Below are positions 24,668-50,508 of a stretch of 64,000 bases of DNA, one piece after another. How positions within the stretch are numbered: position 1 is the first letter of the stretch; every line of letters starts with the position of its first letter. The position numbers and the translations under genes are program-made. Location of the stretch: contig BROG01000130.1 of the NCBI GenBank assembly GCA_030159075.1, positions 744,001 to 808,000 on the forward strand. The letters run 5' to 3'. Below the pieces are notes generated by a model. The model saw only the letters and a program-made list of their open reading frames with translations. It searched no databases and had not been told where the DNA came from. This DNA comes from Atrina japonica (taxonomy: Eukaryota; Mollusca; Bivalvia; Pterioida; Pinnidae).

Positions 24668-24894
24668 ATGCCAAGAAAATGGGACATCATTTATTCTTCC
24701 AGGAGGCTGCCGTGGACGATAATACAATGCGTTTTCGTGAGATTTTTATTCTTTTTACACAACATGCTAGCATTGTCTAGGGCAGCTCTAGTGACGGAGG
24801 ATCCACGTTATTGGTATCAAGGACTGATGTTGGTTTTTGTGATAACAGAGTTAATCTATATAATAGGACGTAGACGCGGTGTTGAACATAAATG
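24668..24894 (+). CDS. TMEM26-like exon 1
   Basis: Starts at ATG 24,668, the first Met before the first hydrophobic segment. Encodes residues 1-75 and ends TG|GTAAGA (phase 2). The junction with exon 2 restores Trp. Confidence 0.88.
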
Positions 24895-27800
24895 GTAAGA
24901 AATACAAACCCAGTGCAATATATAAGTACAGTATATATATTTAATTTATAATATTTCTATATCATTTTAAAACTCGAATACAATAATGGCATATTACTTG
25001 TGTGGCTACCTGTCATTAATGTGAGGCAATGTTTAGTAGTTTACGTTAAAACAAGGCAATGTTTAGTCGTTTACGTTAACACTAGGCAATGATTAGTAGT
25101 TTACGTTAATACTAGGGGATGTTTAGTGTTTTACGTTAATACTAGGGGATGTTTAGTAGTTTACGTAAACACAAGGTAATGTTTAGTAGTTTAGGTTAAT
25201 ACTAGGGGATGTTTAGTGTTTTACGTTAACACTAGGGGATGTTTAGTAGTTTACGTAAACACAAGGTAATGTTTAGTAGTTTACGTTAATGCTAGGCAAT
25301 GTTTAGTAGTTTACATTAATACTAGGGGATGTTTAGTGTTTTACGTTAACACTAGGGGATGTTTAGTAGTTTACGTAAACACAAGGTAATGTTTAGTAGT
25401 TTACGTTAATGCTAGGCAATGTTTAGTGGTTTACGTTAACACTGGGTAATATTTACCAGTTTACGTTAATACTAGGCAATGTTTAGTAGTTTACATTAAT
25501 ACTAGGCAATGTTTAGTAGTTTACGTTAATACTAGGGGATGTTTAGTAGTTTACGTTAATACATAGTAATGTTTAGTAGTCCCCAACAAGCATTCTTTTG
25601 TATATTTGTTTTGATATAATGTTCTAACATTTGCTTTCCTCATTTTACAGGATTTCAACAAGCCTTCTTCTGTTTATTTGTTTTGATTTAATGCCACTCT
25701 GGGTGTTGGAACTCGATCGGGCGGAAAGAAGCGACAGCATAAATGATGTATGTAAATTGATATATTGCTAATGAGTAGGAATCTAATCATATTGAAGCAA
25801 TGATTGATCCTTCCTTTGACGATGTGACATAAAACAGTTAAAAGATTTGTTTATCTTGTCTCATACCACCTTTTTTCTTTCGATAATCTACAACTATTTA
25901 AAGCTTGAGCTCAATTAATGAACCTGTGTTTTTACCTGAAATTTACGTCCAACCAATTTTACACATTATATAGATAGTTTATCCTCTATTTCCATGATTT
26001 ATTTATACATTAACTACTTTATTGTCTTTTCTCGCCTAATCTAACTGAGTATATGCCTAGATCTATATCAATATATGCAGTGGTACTGTTTCATTGTATG
26101 ATCAATAACACTGATTGTCCCTTTTCAGTTCTGTTTTATTGGTAAAGCCTGCATTCAAACTTCACACACAAACATATACATATTCAAATGATGATACACA
26201 TCGAATATTTGCGATATATTTTCAAAATAAAATTTATTCCACCATGAATTGCGAGATGTCACTACTTTCCCGATACTCCATCTTCAGGCTTAACAAGATG
26301 ATATTAAAATGAAAAACTTAATATATCAAAACTGTGTAATGGCTATACATGTATCTATACCTATTACACCTTTTTATAGTTATTAGAAATATTATTAACA
26401 ATACCAAAGTTAAAGTTGTACAACTGAGTCCAGAACAAATGCTTGGGACGATCGTTTCTGTCAATAAGTCTGTTTCAGTTGAGCTCGAATTCGATATAGA
26501 TATACTTTCGAAAAAGGTGGTATCAGGCAAGACCAAATTGTAAATCTAAATGTGTTGCCAAATCCGTCCAAAAGTACCTACTGTTAAATGAATAGACTCT
26601 ATCTCAGCTTTTGAGACGTTAAGGATTTAAATGGTGTTATCTGAGCGAAACATTACTTTAGTATAAAATAAGCGGCTGGTACCGAAGTACCAGGTACTTT
26701 GTACCTGTAGAGATCTTAAGATTTATAGCCATGGTATGGGGTCACCTCTGGAATACCAGTGTTTGTCCTGTGTGCTCCAGATTTGTATATTGTATCCAGG
26801 GCATCCTGGAGATTTATACTTTGGTGTCTGTGATTTTTAAATTTGAATACTCGGATTATGATACTCAAATTTGTCATTCTTAGTGACACTTTGTGTTTTG
26901 ATTAATAAGAAAATGCGTTGCTTTCATATAAGAAATACATAGGTTTTACGCGTTTTATATAGCTAAGTATCTAACTGAAAGTAGAACCAAGGTATTTACT
27001 AAAAGATGTCGTTCCCACATATATTTTTTTGTTTACACGATTTTTATCTTTTGTTTTAGGTCGTCTATGGGATTGACAACGAAAATTTTATATTCTTCCT
27101 GGAACAGTCATTTTTACTTGTAATGATAATTGGCAGGTGGTTGTTACCGAAAGGTCGCCTGTCACGTGATAAGCTCTCTAATCTACTTCTTATACTCCTT
27201 GGGAAAGCAAGTGACATGACGGATTTTTTCTCACTTTTTGGAGAACAAAATGTCCGCCGTAATAAAACCTTCATGTTCAGCGTACTTTCAGTTTGGACCA
27301 TCAGCGTCTTTCAGTTCCCTATCGCTCATACCGAAACGAAGTCAAAACAAATATTCATAGAAGTGCTTCATAAAAATAAACTGAAGTTGTTGATCGTGAG
27401 AGGGATAAATAAATGTTTCATGACAGAGGCATGGAGCATCTTCGTCTCTTTAATGATGCAAGAATTACCATACCTTATCTGCAGGTCCTATGCTATTGGA
27501 GTTTGTGGAATTTTGAATAACAGTATCATATTCTTTTTGTTCAAAAACAGTATAGTGGTAACAATGTACTTATATCGTCTCGTGTCGTTGTATGTGGAAT
27601 CTCAAATTGGTGACGGTGAGGAAAAGAATGAGGAAATCCAAACAGTTCACTCAACAAATGTCAGCTTAGTCTCCTTCGATTACATGGATAGAAATACTAC
27701 GGATAGTGTGGAGTATAAAATCTCACAAGACCATCAAAACTCAACACGTAACATTTCACCAATATCTCACATCACCAAAGCAAATATCAAAGCTCTACGA

Positions 27801-27962
27801 AAACAAAAGTTGCAAAATCTAAACTCACACATGATCAATGTAGATGATGCAAGTTCTGTCGAGTCATCTACGATCTTAAATGATCAAAGACGTAATAACA
27901 AAGTTTATCCAGAAGATAACGGTAGTGACAGAATATCTCGTCGAAGGCGGAGTTCTCTGTAG
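24668..27962 (+). CDS. TMEM26-family transmembrane protein (3 exons, 408 aa)
   Basis: Three exons (24,668-24,894; 25,651-25,747; 27,060-27,962) join with matching phases into a 408-residue protein. It is a predicted multi-pass membrane protein of the TMEM26 family, whose molecular role is poorly known. Family signatures visible in order are a DPRYW motif (residues 45-49), a hydrophobic segment ending in KW, PLWVLELD (91-98), IIGRWLLP (131-138), RDKLS (144-148), EQNVR (170-174) and VWTISVFQFP (186-195). Several hydrophobic spans follow up to about residue 265. The last 130 residues are polar, Ser/Asn-rich and end in an RRRRSS cluster, so they are probably cytoplasmic. Intron 1 holds a 30-bp minisatellite. 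Intron 2 holds a hammerhead-like repeat and a retroelement tail. AATAAA signals follow at 28,135. There is no sign of truncation. The paralogue or orthologue relationship to vertebrate TMEM26 is not resolved. Confidence 0.88.
25015..25590. repeat. 30-bp minisatellite in TMEM26-like intron 1
   Basis: About 19 copies built on GGCAATGTTTAGTAGTTTAC and GTTAATACTA. Local higher-order patterning (GGGGAT and GGTAAT variants) repeats in blocks. It nearly fills the intron. Confidence 0.95.
25651..25747 (+). CDS. TMEM26-like exon 2
   Basis: Acceptor TCATTTTACAG, donor GAT|GTATGT, 97 nt. Encodes a membrane segment and PLWVLELD, leaving phase 0. Confidence 0.88.
26395..26670 (-). repeat. Hammerhead-bearing dispersed repeat, copy A (core degraded)
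   Basis: Read on the minus strand, the ~200-bp body shares GTTTCGC, CAGATAACA, GACGGATTTGGCAA and ACATTTAGATTTA with copies at 37,525 and 39,175. The ribozyme-like end keeps GACAGAAACGATCGTC, but the catalytic CTGATGA reads CTGAAAC. It lies antisense in TMEM26-like intron 2 and is probably inactive. Confidence 0.65.
26727..26840 (+). mobile_element. Decayed Penelope-like 3' module
   Basis: Resembles the terminal 115 bp of the RT element (CAGTGTTTGTCC, GATTTGTAT, GATTTATACTTTGGTGTCTG). It lies in intron 2 of the TMEM26-like gene. Confidence 0.55.
27060..27962 (+). CDS. TMEM26-like exon 3 (terminal)
   Basis: Acceptor TTTTGTTTTAG. A 301-codon open stretch carries the most conserved part (IIGRWLLP, EQNVR) and the polar C-terminal tail, ending in TAG at 27,960-27,962. 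Confidence 0.9.
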   Translation, partial: VVYGIDNENFIFFLEQSFLLVMIIGRWLLPKGRLSRDKLSNLLLILLGKASDMTDFFSLFGEQNVRRNKTFMFSVLSVWTISVFQFPIAHTETKSKQIFIEVLHKNKLKLLIVRGINKCFMTEAWSIFVSLMMQELPYLICRSYAIGVCGILNNSIIFFLFKNSIVVTMYLYRLVSLYVESQIGDGEEKNEEIQTVHSTNVSLVSFDYMDRNTTDSVEYKISQDHQNSTRNISPISHITKANIKALRKQKLQNLNSHMINVDDASSVESSTILNDQRRNNKVYPEDNGSDRISRRRRSSL

Positions 27963-27997
27963 TGTAATACTAAGTTCCAACCTTTTCCTCCGTTTTA

Positions 27998-28000
<3 letters not shown>

Positions 28001-28064
<64 letters not shown>
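28001..28064. repeat. (GA)n microsatellite in the TMEM26-like 3' UTR region
   Basis: An uninterrupted AG run 39 bp after the stop codon. Confidence 0.98.
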
Positions 28065-28067
<3 letters not shown>

Positions 28068-28134
28068 CTCTAATTTCAAATCCAGATCTATTTTCTGCAT
28101 TTAAAAACCTCGATCACTCTTTAGTGTCTCTTGT

Positions 28135-28148
28135 AATAAAAAAATAAA
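28135..28148 (+). terminator. Candidate polyadenylation signals
   Basis: Two AATAAA hexamers in the run AATAAAAAAATAAA, 170 bp after the TMEM26-like stop codon. Confidence 0.45.
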
Positions 28149-28150
28149 CA

Positions 28151-29160
28151 TCATTTACTTTTTCTCAGCAACAATAACACAATGTTGGTAGACAGCAATA
28201 GAGTTTCCGCAAGTCTTCATATTAAACTGTATCACAGGTGTGTGAAGTTCCAATGTTGTTAGGTAATTCTATCGTTTAAGTTTTGTAAATTGAAACAATT
28301 TCTAATATTACATTTAATTTTGTCCACTTTTGCTGGAACATTTTCAAATTGCAATTTTCTCCTGATTTAGTTCGTTGCTCACGGAATGTTTGATATATCT
28401 GTTATAATTTGTTTCTACAGACAGTATCATACTCAAAAAGAATGTATGTAAATATTGTTTTGGTCTTTGTGTCAACTCTCGATTTACAGCTGTGTTGAAG
28501 TGACCCTTCATGTTGGGTATACCATGGCTCTTTGGCATTTACAAAATGAAATAAACTTCCGTTTCATTTATCCTCTGTTTCAATGTTCAGAGTTAGTGTA
28601 GCATCACCATTACGCAAGGGCACATTGAAAAATGAATTATTATAATTCAAGATCTAATCCTGCTTAAATACAATTCGGGCTTAATTCATATAAATTTTAT
28701 GCTTGGTTACGGTTTTTATATCAGATTCGATTAGTGATTTCGGGATTCAGTTTCATCATTAATATATTTTTATTTGATCTGTACAAATAAAACATTGTCA
28801 TGACGCCAGTTTAAATCTAATTGTCTGATACTTAGGCTATAGAATCATCTAAAAGCTAAAAGACAAAGTTGGTCTCCGCTGGGAAAATACTTAGTGTTGT
28901 CTACGTAACCAAGAACCGACTCTATGAATAATCAATGGCGTTCATATTTAATTACTCGACAGAACCATTCCTCTTATTGTATAGAAACTATTCAAATAAA
29001 TATAATTACACTTTGTCACAAATATAAAAAGCCCGAAACGAGGACAATCTGTAATGTATCGTATGTTCTATATAAAAAATGAAAAAGTATTGATTTCAAT
29101 ACTCGACAAACGATGATTAGGAAGCATGATTTACATTAATTTGTTATATAAAGTAAAATG
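28151..29160. other. Intergenic AT-rich sequence
   Basis: No gene, RNA or repeat family recognised. Confidence 0.45.
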
Positions 29161-29164
29161 AAGA

Positions 29165-29386
29165 ATTGCCAATGGATATTCAGAACTCCAGTCCATTAAA
29201 ATATGACAAATTAGATATGTCTCAACACCAAGAACGATTGCGAATACCAAACGGAATTTGACAAGATTTCCGGAAGGAGTACGCGTCCCCTGTTAGCATG
29301 TCGCAAATGTTCCATAGGAACCTCTCAAATTTGGTGAAACGGTCATCAGCCAACTCCATTTTTTATTGGCAAAATGGATTCACAGG
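29165..29386 (+). repeat. Dispersed unnamed repeat (copy 1)
   Basis: Similar in order to 32,697-32,960: AACTC.AGTCCATT, AAGAACAATTG, CCTGTTAGCATGTC, GTTCCA.GGGAA and GGTGA. A shorter piece lies at 45,180-45,262. It abuts the RT fragment at 29,387 and may be part of the same element's upstream region. Confidence 0.55.
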
Positions 29387-30122
29387 CTGACCTGTTCCTT
29401 TATTCATACGAAGCAGACTTCATTCAGAAACGGCTGAATCAAAAGAAGAAAAAGTTAGCGGTGTCCTTTATTTTGACATTTAGATATATCGATGACGTTT
29501 TGTCAATTAATAATGACAATATTCATACATATGTCAATGCGATATATCCCAGCGAACTAGAAATTAAAGTTACAACAGAATCAAGCACACACGCTTCATA
29601 CCTAGACATTTTACTTATAATTTCCCATGGTAAATTTTCCACATTTATGTAGTATCTTTCAGTCACCCGCATATGGAGTTTACATTTCACAAAAGATCCG
29701 ATATGCCAGGACGTGTACAACATATGAAGATTTTATATACAGAGGTAAACTACTCCCTGACAAATTGGTGACACATGGATATAGAAAACCGCGTTTAATG
29801 TTAACGTTCCGCAAATTTTACGGTCGGTATAATAGTCTTGTTTTCGATTACTCTGTGAAATGTTGAGTTTCCTTTTCGCTGGCGGTTGTTGAGACGTCTG
29901 TACCAATTAAGACGAGGATACACTCCTCACGTATTTCATTGGATTTGACTGTGGACTCATCTCGGGTGTGACCGGTCGACAGGGGATGCTTACCCCTCCA
30001 TTTCACCTGATCCCACCTCTTGGTTTCCAGAGGTCCGTGTTTGTCCATTTTTACCGGATTTGTATCTATGTCCTGGACATTCTATTGATTTATACTTTGG
30101 TATCTGAGATATTTTATATGGT
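29387..30122 (+). pseudogene. 5'-truncated RT element copy with full 3' module
   Basis: Begins at the motif encoding DLFLYSYEADFIQK. The YIDD catalytic box follows in frame at about 29,488, then frameshifts (after SYLDILL) break the frame. The 3' module runs to GGTATCTGAGATATTTTA. A Penelope-like RT relic. Confidence 0.8.
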
Positions 30123-30220
30123 TGTGCTCTAGACTACTATCTAACGAAATCCCCGTATCGACCATAAAACTTCCTTAGTGATGATTTCTTATTTATTTAG
30201 AAGACCTATCAAATTATAAA

Positions 30221-30524
30221 AAAAAATCTCAGATACTAAAGTATAAATCAATAGGATGTCCATGATATAGGTACAAATCTGGTAAAAATGGACAAACACG
30301 GACCTCTGGAAATCAAGAGCTGAGATCAGGTGCCATGGAGGAGTAAGCATCCCCTGTCGACAGGTCACACCCGCCGTGAGTCCACAGTCAAGTCCAACTG
30401 AAATACGTGAGGAATGAATCCTCGTCACAATTGGAACAGACATCTCAACAACAACCAACGAAAAGGCATTTGTGATATCGCAAACAAGACTATTATACCG
30501 ATCGTAAAATTTGCGGAACTCGAT
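30221..30524 (-). mobile_element. RT element 3' fragment
   Basis: The minus strand reads the family 3' module from AATTTTACGATCGGTATA to TACTTTAGTATCTGAGA. It is joined directly to a SINE at its upstream edge and lies opposed to the copy at 29,387, about 100 bp away. Confidence 0.8.
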
Positions 30525-30770
30525 TCTTGATCTTGATCGTTTAGGTCGTGAGTTCGAGTTCAACCGGCGGCAGGTTGGTTTCCTGTCCTTCGGATGAGAC
30601 AGTAAAAACAAAAGTCCTGTGTCAGAGTAGGTGTCGGCACGTTAAAGAACCCTCACTCAATGACCGTAAGTACCGAGCATAGGCCAAAATTTGAAGCTTT
30701 TCACCGGCATTTGGTGACGTGAAAGATTCTTGAGTGGGACGTTAAACAACAATAAACAAACAAAAAAGCT
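30525..30770 (+). mobile_element. SINE, head-truncated
   Basis: Shares TTTAGGTCGTGAGTTCGAGT, the body and the GGGACGTTAAACAACAA tail with the SINE at 17,443, but lacks the first ~35 bp and shows a small tail deletion. Confidence 0.85.
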
Positions 30771-31925
30771 ATCTACTAAATTCAATGGAATAAGTTTCGT
30801 CATGATTGGACAAAAAGTTATGTTTGAAATTTTATAATTTATAACTTTCTTGCTGTTACGAAAGTAAAAGTTGTGATTAGAGTCGGGGCCAAGCGAAATA
30901 TACGATGAATATTCCTTTGTTAGGTATTTGACAGATCTGGAAAAATGTAAAATAAAACCAATGCAGTTTAGGTTATAACCGTTGATTTCGTGTGTTTTCG
31001 TGCAATATCATGTATCTATTTGTTTACATATCTGTGCAGCTAAATATGTACATGTAAATAGAATACTAAAGCATTTAACTAATTCGCTTAGAAATGATAT
31101 AATCTTATACAACATGTAATATTCAAGTATATACTACACTCGGTATCATTCTATTTCATAATTGCTTTCTTGAAATATGTACGTGTGCCTTTCTGCAAGC
31201 TGATTAATTGGTTTAACAGTTATGTCGTAATTAAAAACTGTGATTGGTCAAGAGATAGACGTATCGGTAAATACCCTAGACAGTAAAGTAAAACCAAATC
31301 CATAATAACGAAATCTCGAACTAAACTCTAAGTATTAGACGACCTTTGAACTGCCAATTCCATGGTAAAATGGGATGTCTGATTGACGTCACGTTTCGGA
31401 TAAATGTCCAGAGGCGAATTTAGATGTGACCAATGAATAATGTATGTAATCTCTAACTTTAAAGTCTAGTTATTGTAGCTAAGGGTCTTATTAGTGCTGA
31501 CGTATTATTGTATTATTATCAAAATAAATTTCATATCAATGTGTATAAACATAGTCTCTACTGTAAGATGATACATAGGCAAAAAGAGTAAATGAATACC
31601 CAGGGATGTGATCAGACTAATGGAGTGTTAATTAAATTTGTATTATATTTTACGTGTGACTATTCCCAAATAGATAAACAATAACATATCTTTATTTGGA
31701 AAATATCAGCAAATCAGCTCCATATATAACCTTTTCATATAACTGCAGTCCTAGAACTCTGGGCGTCAAAATGTCCAGTGCAACTGATTGCCCGTAACGT
31801 CATTTTGCGGAAGTCAAACGCTACATGAATGCAGCTAAATGAAAAATGTCGATCAAAGACTGAATTGGCCCAGGTATAAGATTGTATCCTGTGCTCAGAT
31901 GTTTCAGAGGGTTGGGTACTGGAAG
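30771..31925. other. Intergenic AT-rich sequence
   Basis: No gene or repeat family recognised. Confidence 0.45.
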
Positions 31926-31929
31926 ATCA

Positions 31930-32108
31930 CACTAAGTGTTTGTCCATAGATATGATATCTGGTCACGATCAGTGTTAATCACTATATTATATTATATATC
32001 ATATATTATGTGATTCAACAGATACTGTTCTATAGTGATTAACACTGATCGTGACCAGATAGCATACATGTTGTTTTAAATTAATCTACGGACAAACACT
32101 TAATGTTA
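31930..32108. repeat. Foldback element with perfect 30-bp arms
   Basis: 31,957-31,986 and 32,031-32,060 are exact inverted copies (each containing GGTCACGATCAGTGTTAATC or its complement) around a 44-bp AT-rich loop. An outer pair, ACTAAGTGTTTGTCC and GGACAAACACTTAAT, extends the stem to about 180 bp. This is consistent with a small MITE or foldback. Confidence 0.85.
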
Positions 32109-32690
32109 TATATGCTGGCGTAATACTATTCACCAGATTCTCGTTTTTTGAACACGAACCAGGAAGGTTTTGTACGGGAAAGAATCTTAAATTCAAAGAG
32201 ATCAACAACATATTTATGAGAATGTGTTATTGATATTATGTATCATACTTTATTTACGAATCTACTGTTAAGAGCTACACTGAATGTTTGATTCATAACT
32301 CATTATGAGTTTGAATATCAATAGGGTTCCTGCATCGTTTTACTGTAATCTATTTCTGATAAATTAGTCATGTATATTACTAATTTAATGTTCGGTCATA
32401 ACAGTATAACGCCACTGAGAAAGGAAGAGCAAGTTCAGTTACGCTGAACGAATGGCTTTAATGACAATAACATAAGAATTCCCTGTTGGTGTTGTCATGA
32501 CAACTTGAACAATGAATATTCAAATTATCTTAAATACCGTCTACATTTTTATAGCTTATTTCTGTCATTAGATTATTTTTGGTCGACCAAATTGAAAAAG
32601 AATTATTGTCTTTTAAACAGAAACAATTTCGTAAATAACGGAGTGCAGATATTGGTAAAATGAGACAGACGTAAAATAAATGAAGACGTA
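32109..32690. other. Unannotated stretch
   Basis: No gene or repeat recognised. Confidence 0.4.
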
Positions 32691-32696
32691 TCAATA

Positions 32697-32960
32697 GATA
32701 TTGGAAACTCTAAGTCCATTGGAATACGACATTTTGGAAAAGTCCAATAGAATACGACACATTAGATATAATAACGGTCTCATCACGAAGAACAATTGTA
32801 AATACAAAACTGAATGGGGCCAGGTGTCCGGGAGGTGTCAGCATACCCTGTTAGCATGTCACAACCGTCGGAAACGTTCCACGGGAAACTATCGAGCTGG
32901 GTGAAAATTTCAAGTTCGGGGAAAAGGTGATCAGTCAGGTCCAGATCTGATTGCCAAAAG
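32697..32960 (+). repeat. Dispersed unnamed repeat (copy 2)
   Basis: Related to 29,165-29,386 over its length (CCCTGTTAGCATGTCACAA, GAAGAACAATTGTAAAT). It contains an internal duplication of the AGTCCATTGGAATACGACA segment. Confidence 0.55.
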
Positions 32961-33095
32961 GGAGTAACTCCAGAATAATCTAGCATTTGTGAGAGGGAGT
33001 TTCATAATGTTAACAATATCTCCGCATCGACAATATCAGGACCAATAAGAACTTAAGATATTTGAACACCAGTGACTAAGGTGGTCGAAATACTG

Positions 33096-33225
<130 letters not shown>

Positions 33226-33462
33226 GTATATACGAAAATGGCGGTCATTAAGAAGCATCTAAGCAAGGACGTTCTGATTCATTGACATTTGTAAGGCTTT
33301 ACCTTAAAGAGTTAAACTTAGGCAGTTTATTTTTACTCCACACATACTGATTTCACATGTTAGCCAAAAAGATTATAAGTGAACACCACGAATTGAATAA
33401 ATCCAAAATTCATCTATTCTACAACATAAATCACAGGACTAGGTCTGACTTTTAATAATTAA

Positions 33463-33870
33463 TATTAAGATATATCGACAATTTTTTGTCATTATATATT
33501 AACAATTTTCATATTTACGTGAATGCTATATATCCCAGCGAAATATACATTAAAGATACCACACAATCTAGCTCTTACTAACTGGACATTGTACTATAGA
33601 AACGGACCTGTGAATGATATAAAAAGATCATGAAAATTTGATGTTTTTATCCTTATTCTTCAATATTCAGTAGTATCCCTTTATCGCCAGGGTATGGTGT
33701 TTATGTATCCTATATTAGCGACTTGCCAGTGCGGTCAACATACGATCATTTCAAATACAGAGGAAAACTGCCTTGTGATAAGTTGTTGTCACAGTGAGAA
33801 TACGGTTGGTATAATGATCTTGTATGTCATAATTATGGTTCATTGGCTGAAATTGTGAGTTATTTAACCA
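33463..33870 (+). pseudogene. Very decayed RT element copy
   Basis: AGATATATCGACAATTTTTT corresponds to the YIDD region of younger copies. ATATCCCAGCGAA, GAGGAAAACTGCC and GGTATAATGATCTTGT correspond to downstream codons. Many stops and indels. Confidence 0.65.
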
Positions 33871-35083
33871 TAGTTATTTAATTGTCTATACCTCCATATT
33901 TGTATGCTTTTGTATTTGTGGTTCTGATGAAGAGTTAAACCTTTAAAATCAACTGGTAAGAATAAGGGATTATAATTACAGACAGGGCAACTGACGCTAT
34001 GTTCGTTTGATTTTGATTTTGATTTTTTGTTTTACGCCATACCCAACAATTTTTCAGTCATGTTCGTAACAAGTCATTTTATAATCTTAATTTTTATTAA
34101 ATCATAAAAAATAACATAAACACGATTGCAAACAAAAATAAAATTTCAAAATCTATAAAACAGAATGTTAAAACTGGTCCATATTAGGTCAGAAACATTT
34201 AATGATGTGAGTCAAAAATAATATTAAATTTAAGTTTGAATGTGAAGAGGATTGAACGCAGAAGATGTTCTGAAAGTCTACCTATTTTTCTCCCGGATGT
34301 TAAGGTAAAGACGACAAAAATCATTCGCGCTGTTGTAGTATACGGCTTGTAGGTAAAGTATACCGCGGTTAATTTCATAAGAAATAATTATTTGTATCGG
34401 ATTTATGTACTTGCGTTTATTTCAATACAAATCGTATTGGTTATTTTTAATACACTGATTGACGATTTTTGTCGACCAGCATTCGTTAACAAGCTCTTTG
34501 TTGCTCTACACAAAATGTGACAAATTAAAGAAACAAATGAACGAAATCCAGAGTTTATAAATTGCCATATTGCCTTGGGATTTTAGTAATTTAGATAAGA
34601 TATTCAACATTGAACATGACAAATAATATGGGATGTTTAACAGATATTATTTTTGTCCTTTATATGACTAAAATGACATTGGTATTATTTTTCGTATACA
34701 AGTTCATTTCATCATCTTTATGCCTATTTATGTGAGCAAAAAGACAAATGGATAAATAAGATGTGTTTGTTACTTGTCATTTTGATCAAACAATCTGAAA
34801 CAATGCTAATGTTTGAACACCATATCGGGAATCTCAAAAAGTTTTATAGAGAATTAGAGTACAGTCAAATTTGTATTTAAAGACCACTCGAGAGAATTTG
34901 CAAAAGAAGCCGTTATAAACAGGTGACATGTATAAAAAGTTGTATTCATTTTGAAAAGTTAACAATGGTAATATTTGAATGGCCTTTATAGGCAGGTGCC
35001 CTTTACACAGAATTGACCTTTAATGCAAGTTTGACTAATATATTCATTTTCCTAGTAAGATATCGACATCTATCGGTGAATCA
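33871..35083. other. Region downstream of iGluR-1
   Basis: No exon recognised. For the minus-strand receptor this is 3' UTR and beyond. An ATTAAA variant signal reads on the minus strand near 35,012-35,020. Confidence 0.35.
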
Positions 35084-49938
<14,855 letters not shown>

Positions 49939-50283
49939 GCTTATATTAAATACGAAATGGGATAACGCTGTCACAGAGAAATAATAGTCAGAATAATTTT
50001 ATTTGAGTCATTGATCGATTTTATTCTTGTAATTCCCATTATGCCACAAAACTACATAGCACCACCGCCGGGTGCATTATGCTTAAGTACTTAATAATAT
50101 CTGCATTTATTGCACTATCCAAAAATCTATATTATATATCGAAATTATGACGATCTATTTTAACTAGCTCTAGCAAGGCAATATGTTTTTATCTAAATTA
50201 AATATTAAATATTTCAAGTGTTATACAGGCATGTGTTGGCTATGAAAGCATAAATCTTACAAGAGTTTGATTTATCAGATACA

Positions 50284-50464
50284 TAATGCTAAAAAGGGAA
50301 GGTAATAACACTCCCATACGTATCAGATACATAAAGTTAAAAAGGGAAGGGAATAACATTCCCATACTTATCAGATACATAAAGCTAAAAAGGGAAGGGA
50401 ATAACACTCCCATACTTATCAGATACATAAAGCTAAAAAGGGAAGGGAATAACACTCCCATACT
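50284..50464. repeat. ~47-bp tandem repeat, four copies
   Basis: Units contain AAAAAGGGAAGGGAATAACA, CTCCCATAC and TATCAGATACATAAAG. Confidence 0.93.
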
Positions 50465-50484
50465 CCCATATTATTATTGTATTA

Positions 50485-50508
50485 CGGGGGCTGCCGCCCC
50501 GGACCCCG
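50485..50508. other. GC-rich hairpin in AT-rich DNA
   Basis: CGGGGGCTGCCGCCCC followed by GGACCCCG can fold in two ways (CGGGG with CCCCG, or GGGGC with GCCCC). It sits at the end of the 47-bp repeat. Confidence 0.7.

Noticed and set aside
24668..24898. Stand-alone 76-codon gene
   Set aside because: The frame runs into a donor (TG|GTAAGA) and continues in phase in exons 2 and 3 of the TMEM26-like gene.
29346..29386. Reverse-strand CTGATGA near 29,346
   Set aside because: Followed by CCGTTTCACC without a GAAA box or cleavage triplet; chance match.
33920..33950. TCTGATGAAGAGTTAAACC as another ribozyme core
   Set aside because: No GAAA at the right distance and no stem I pairing.
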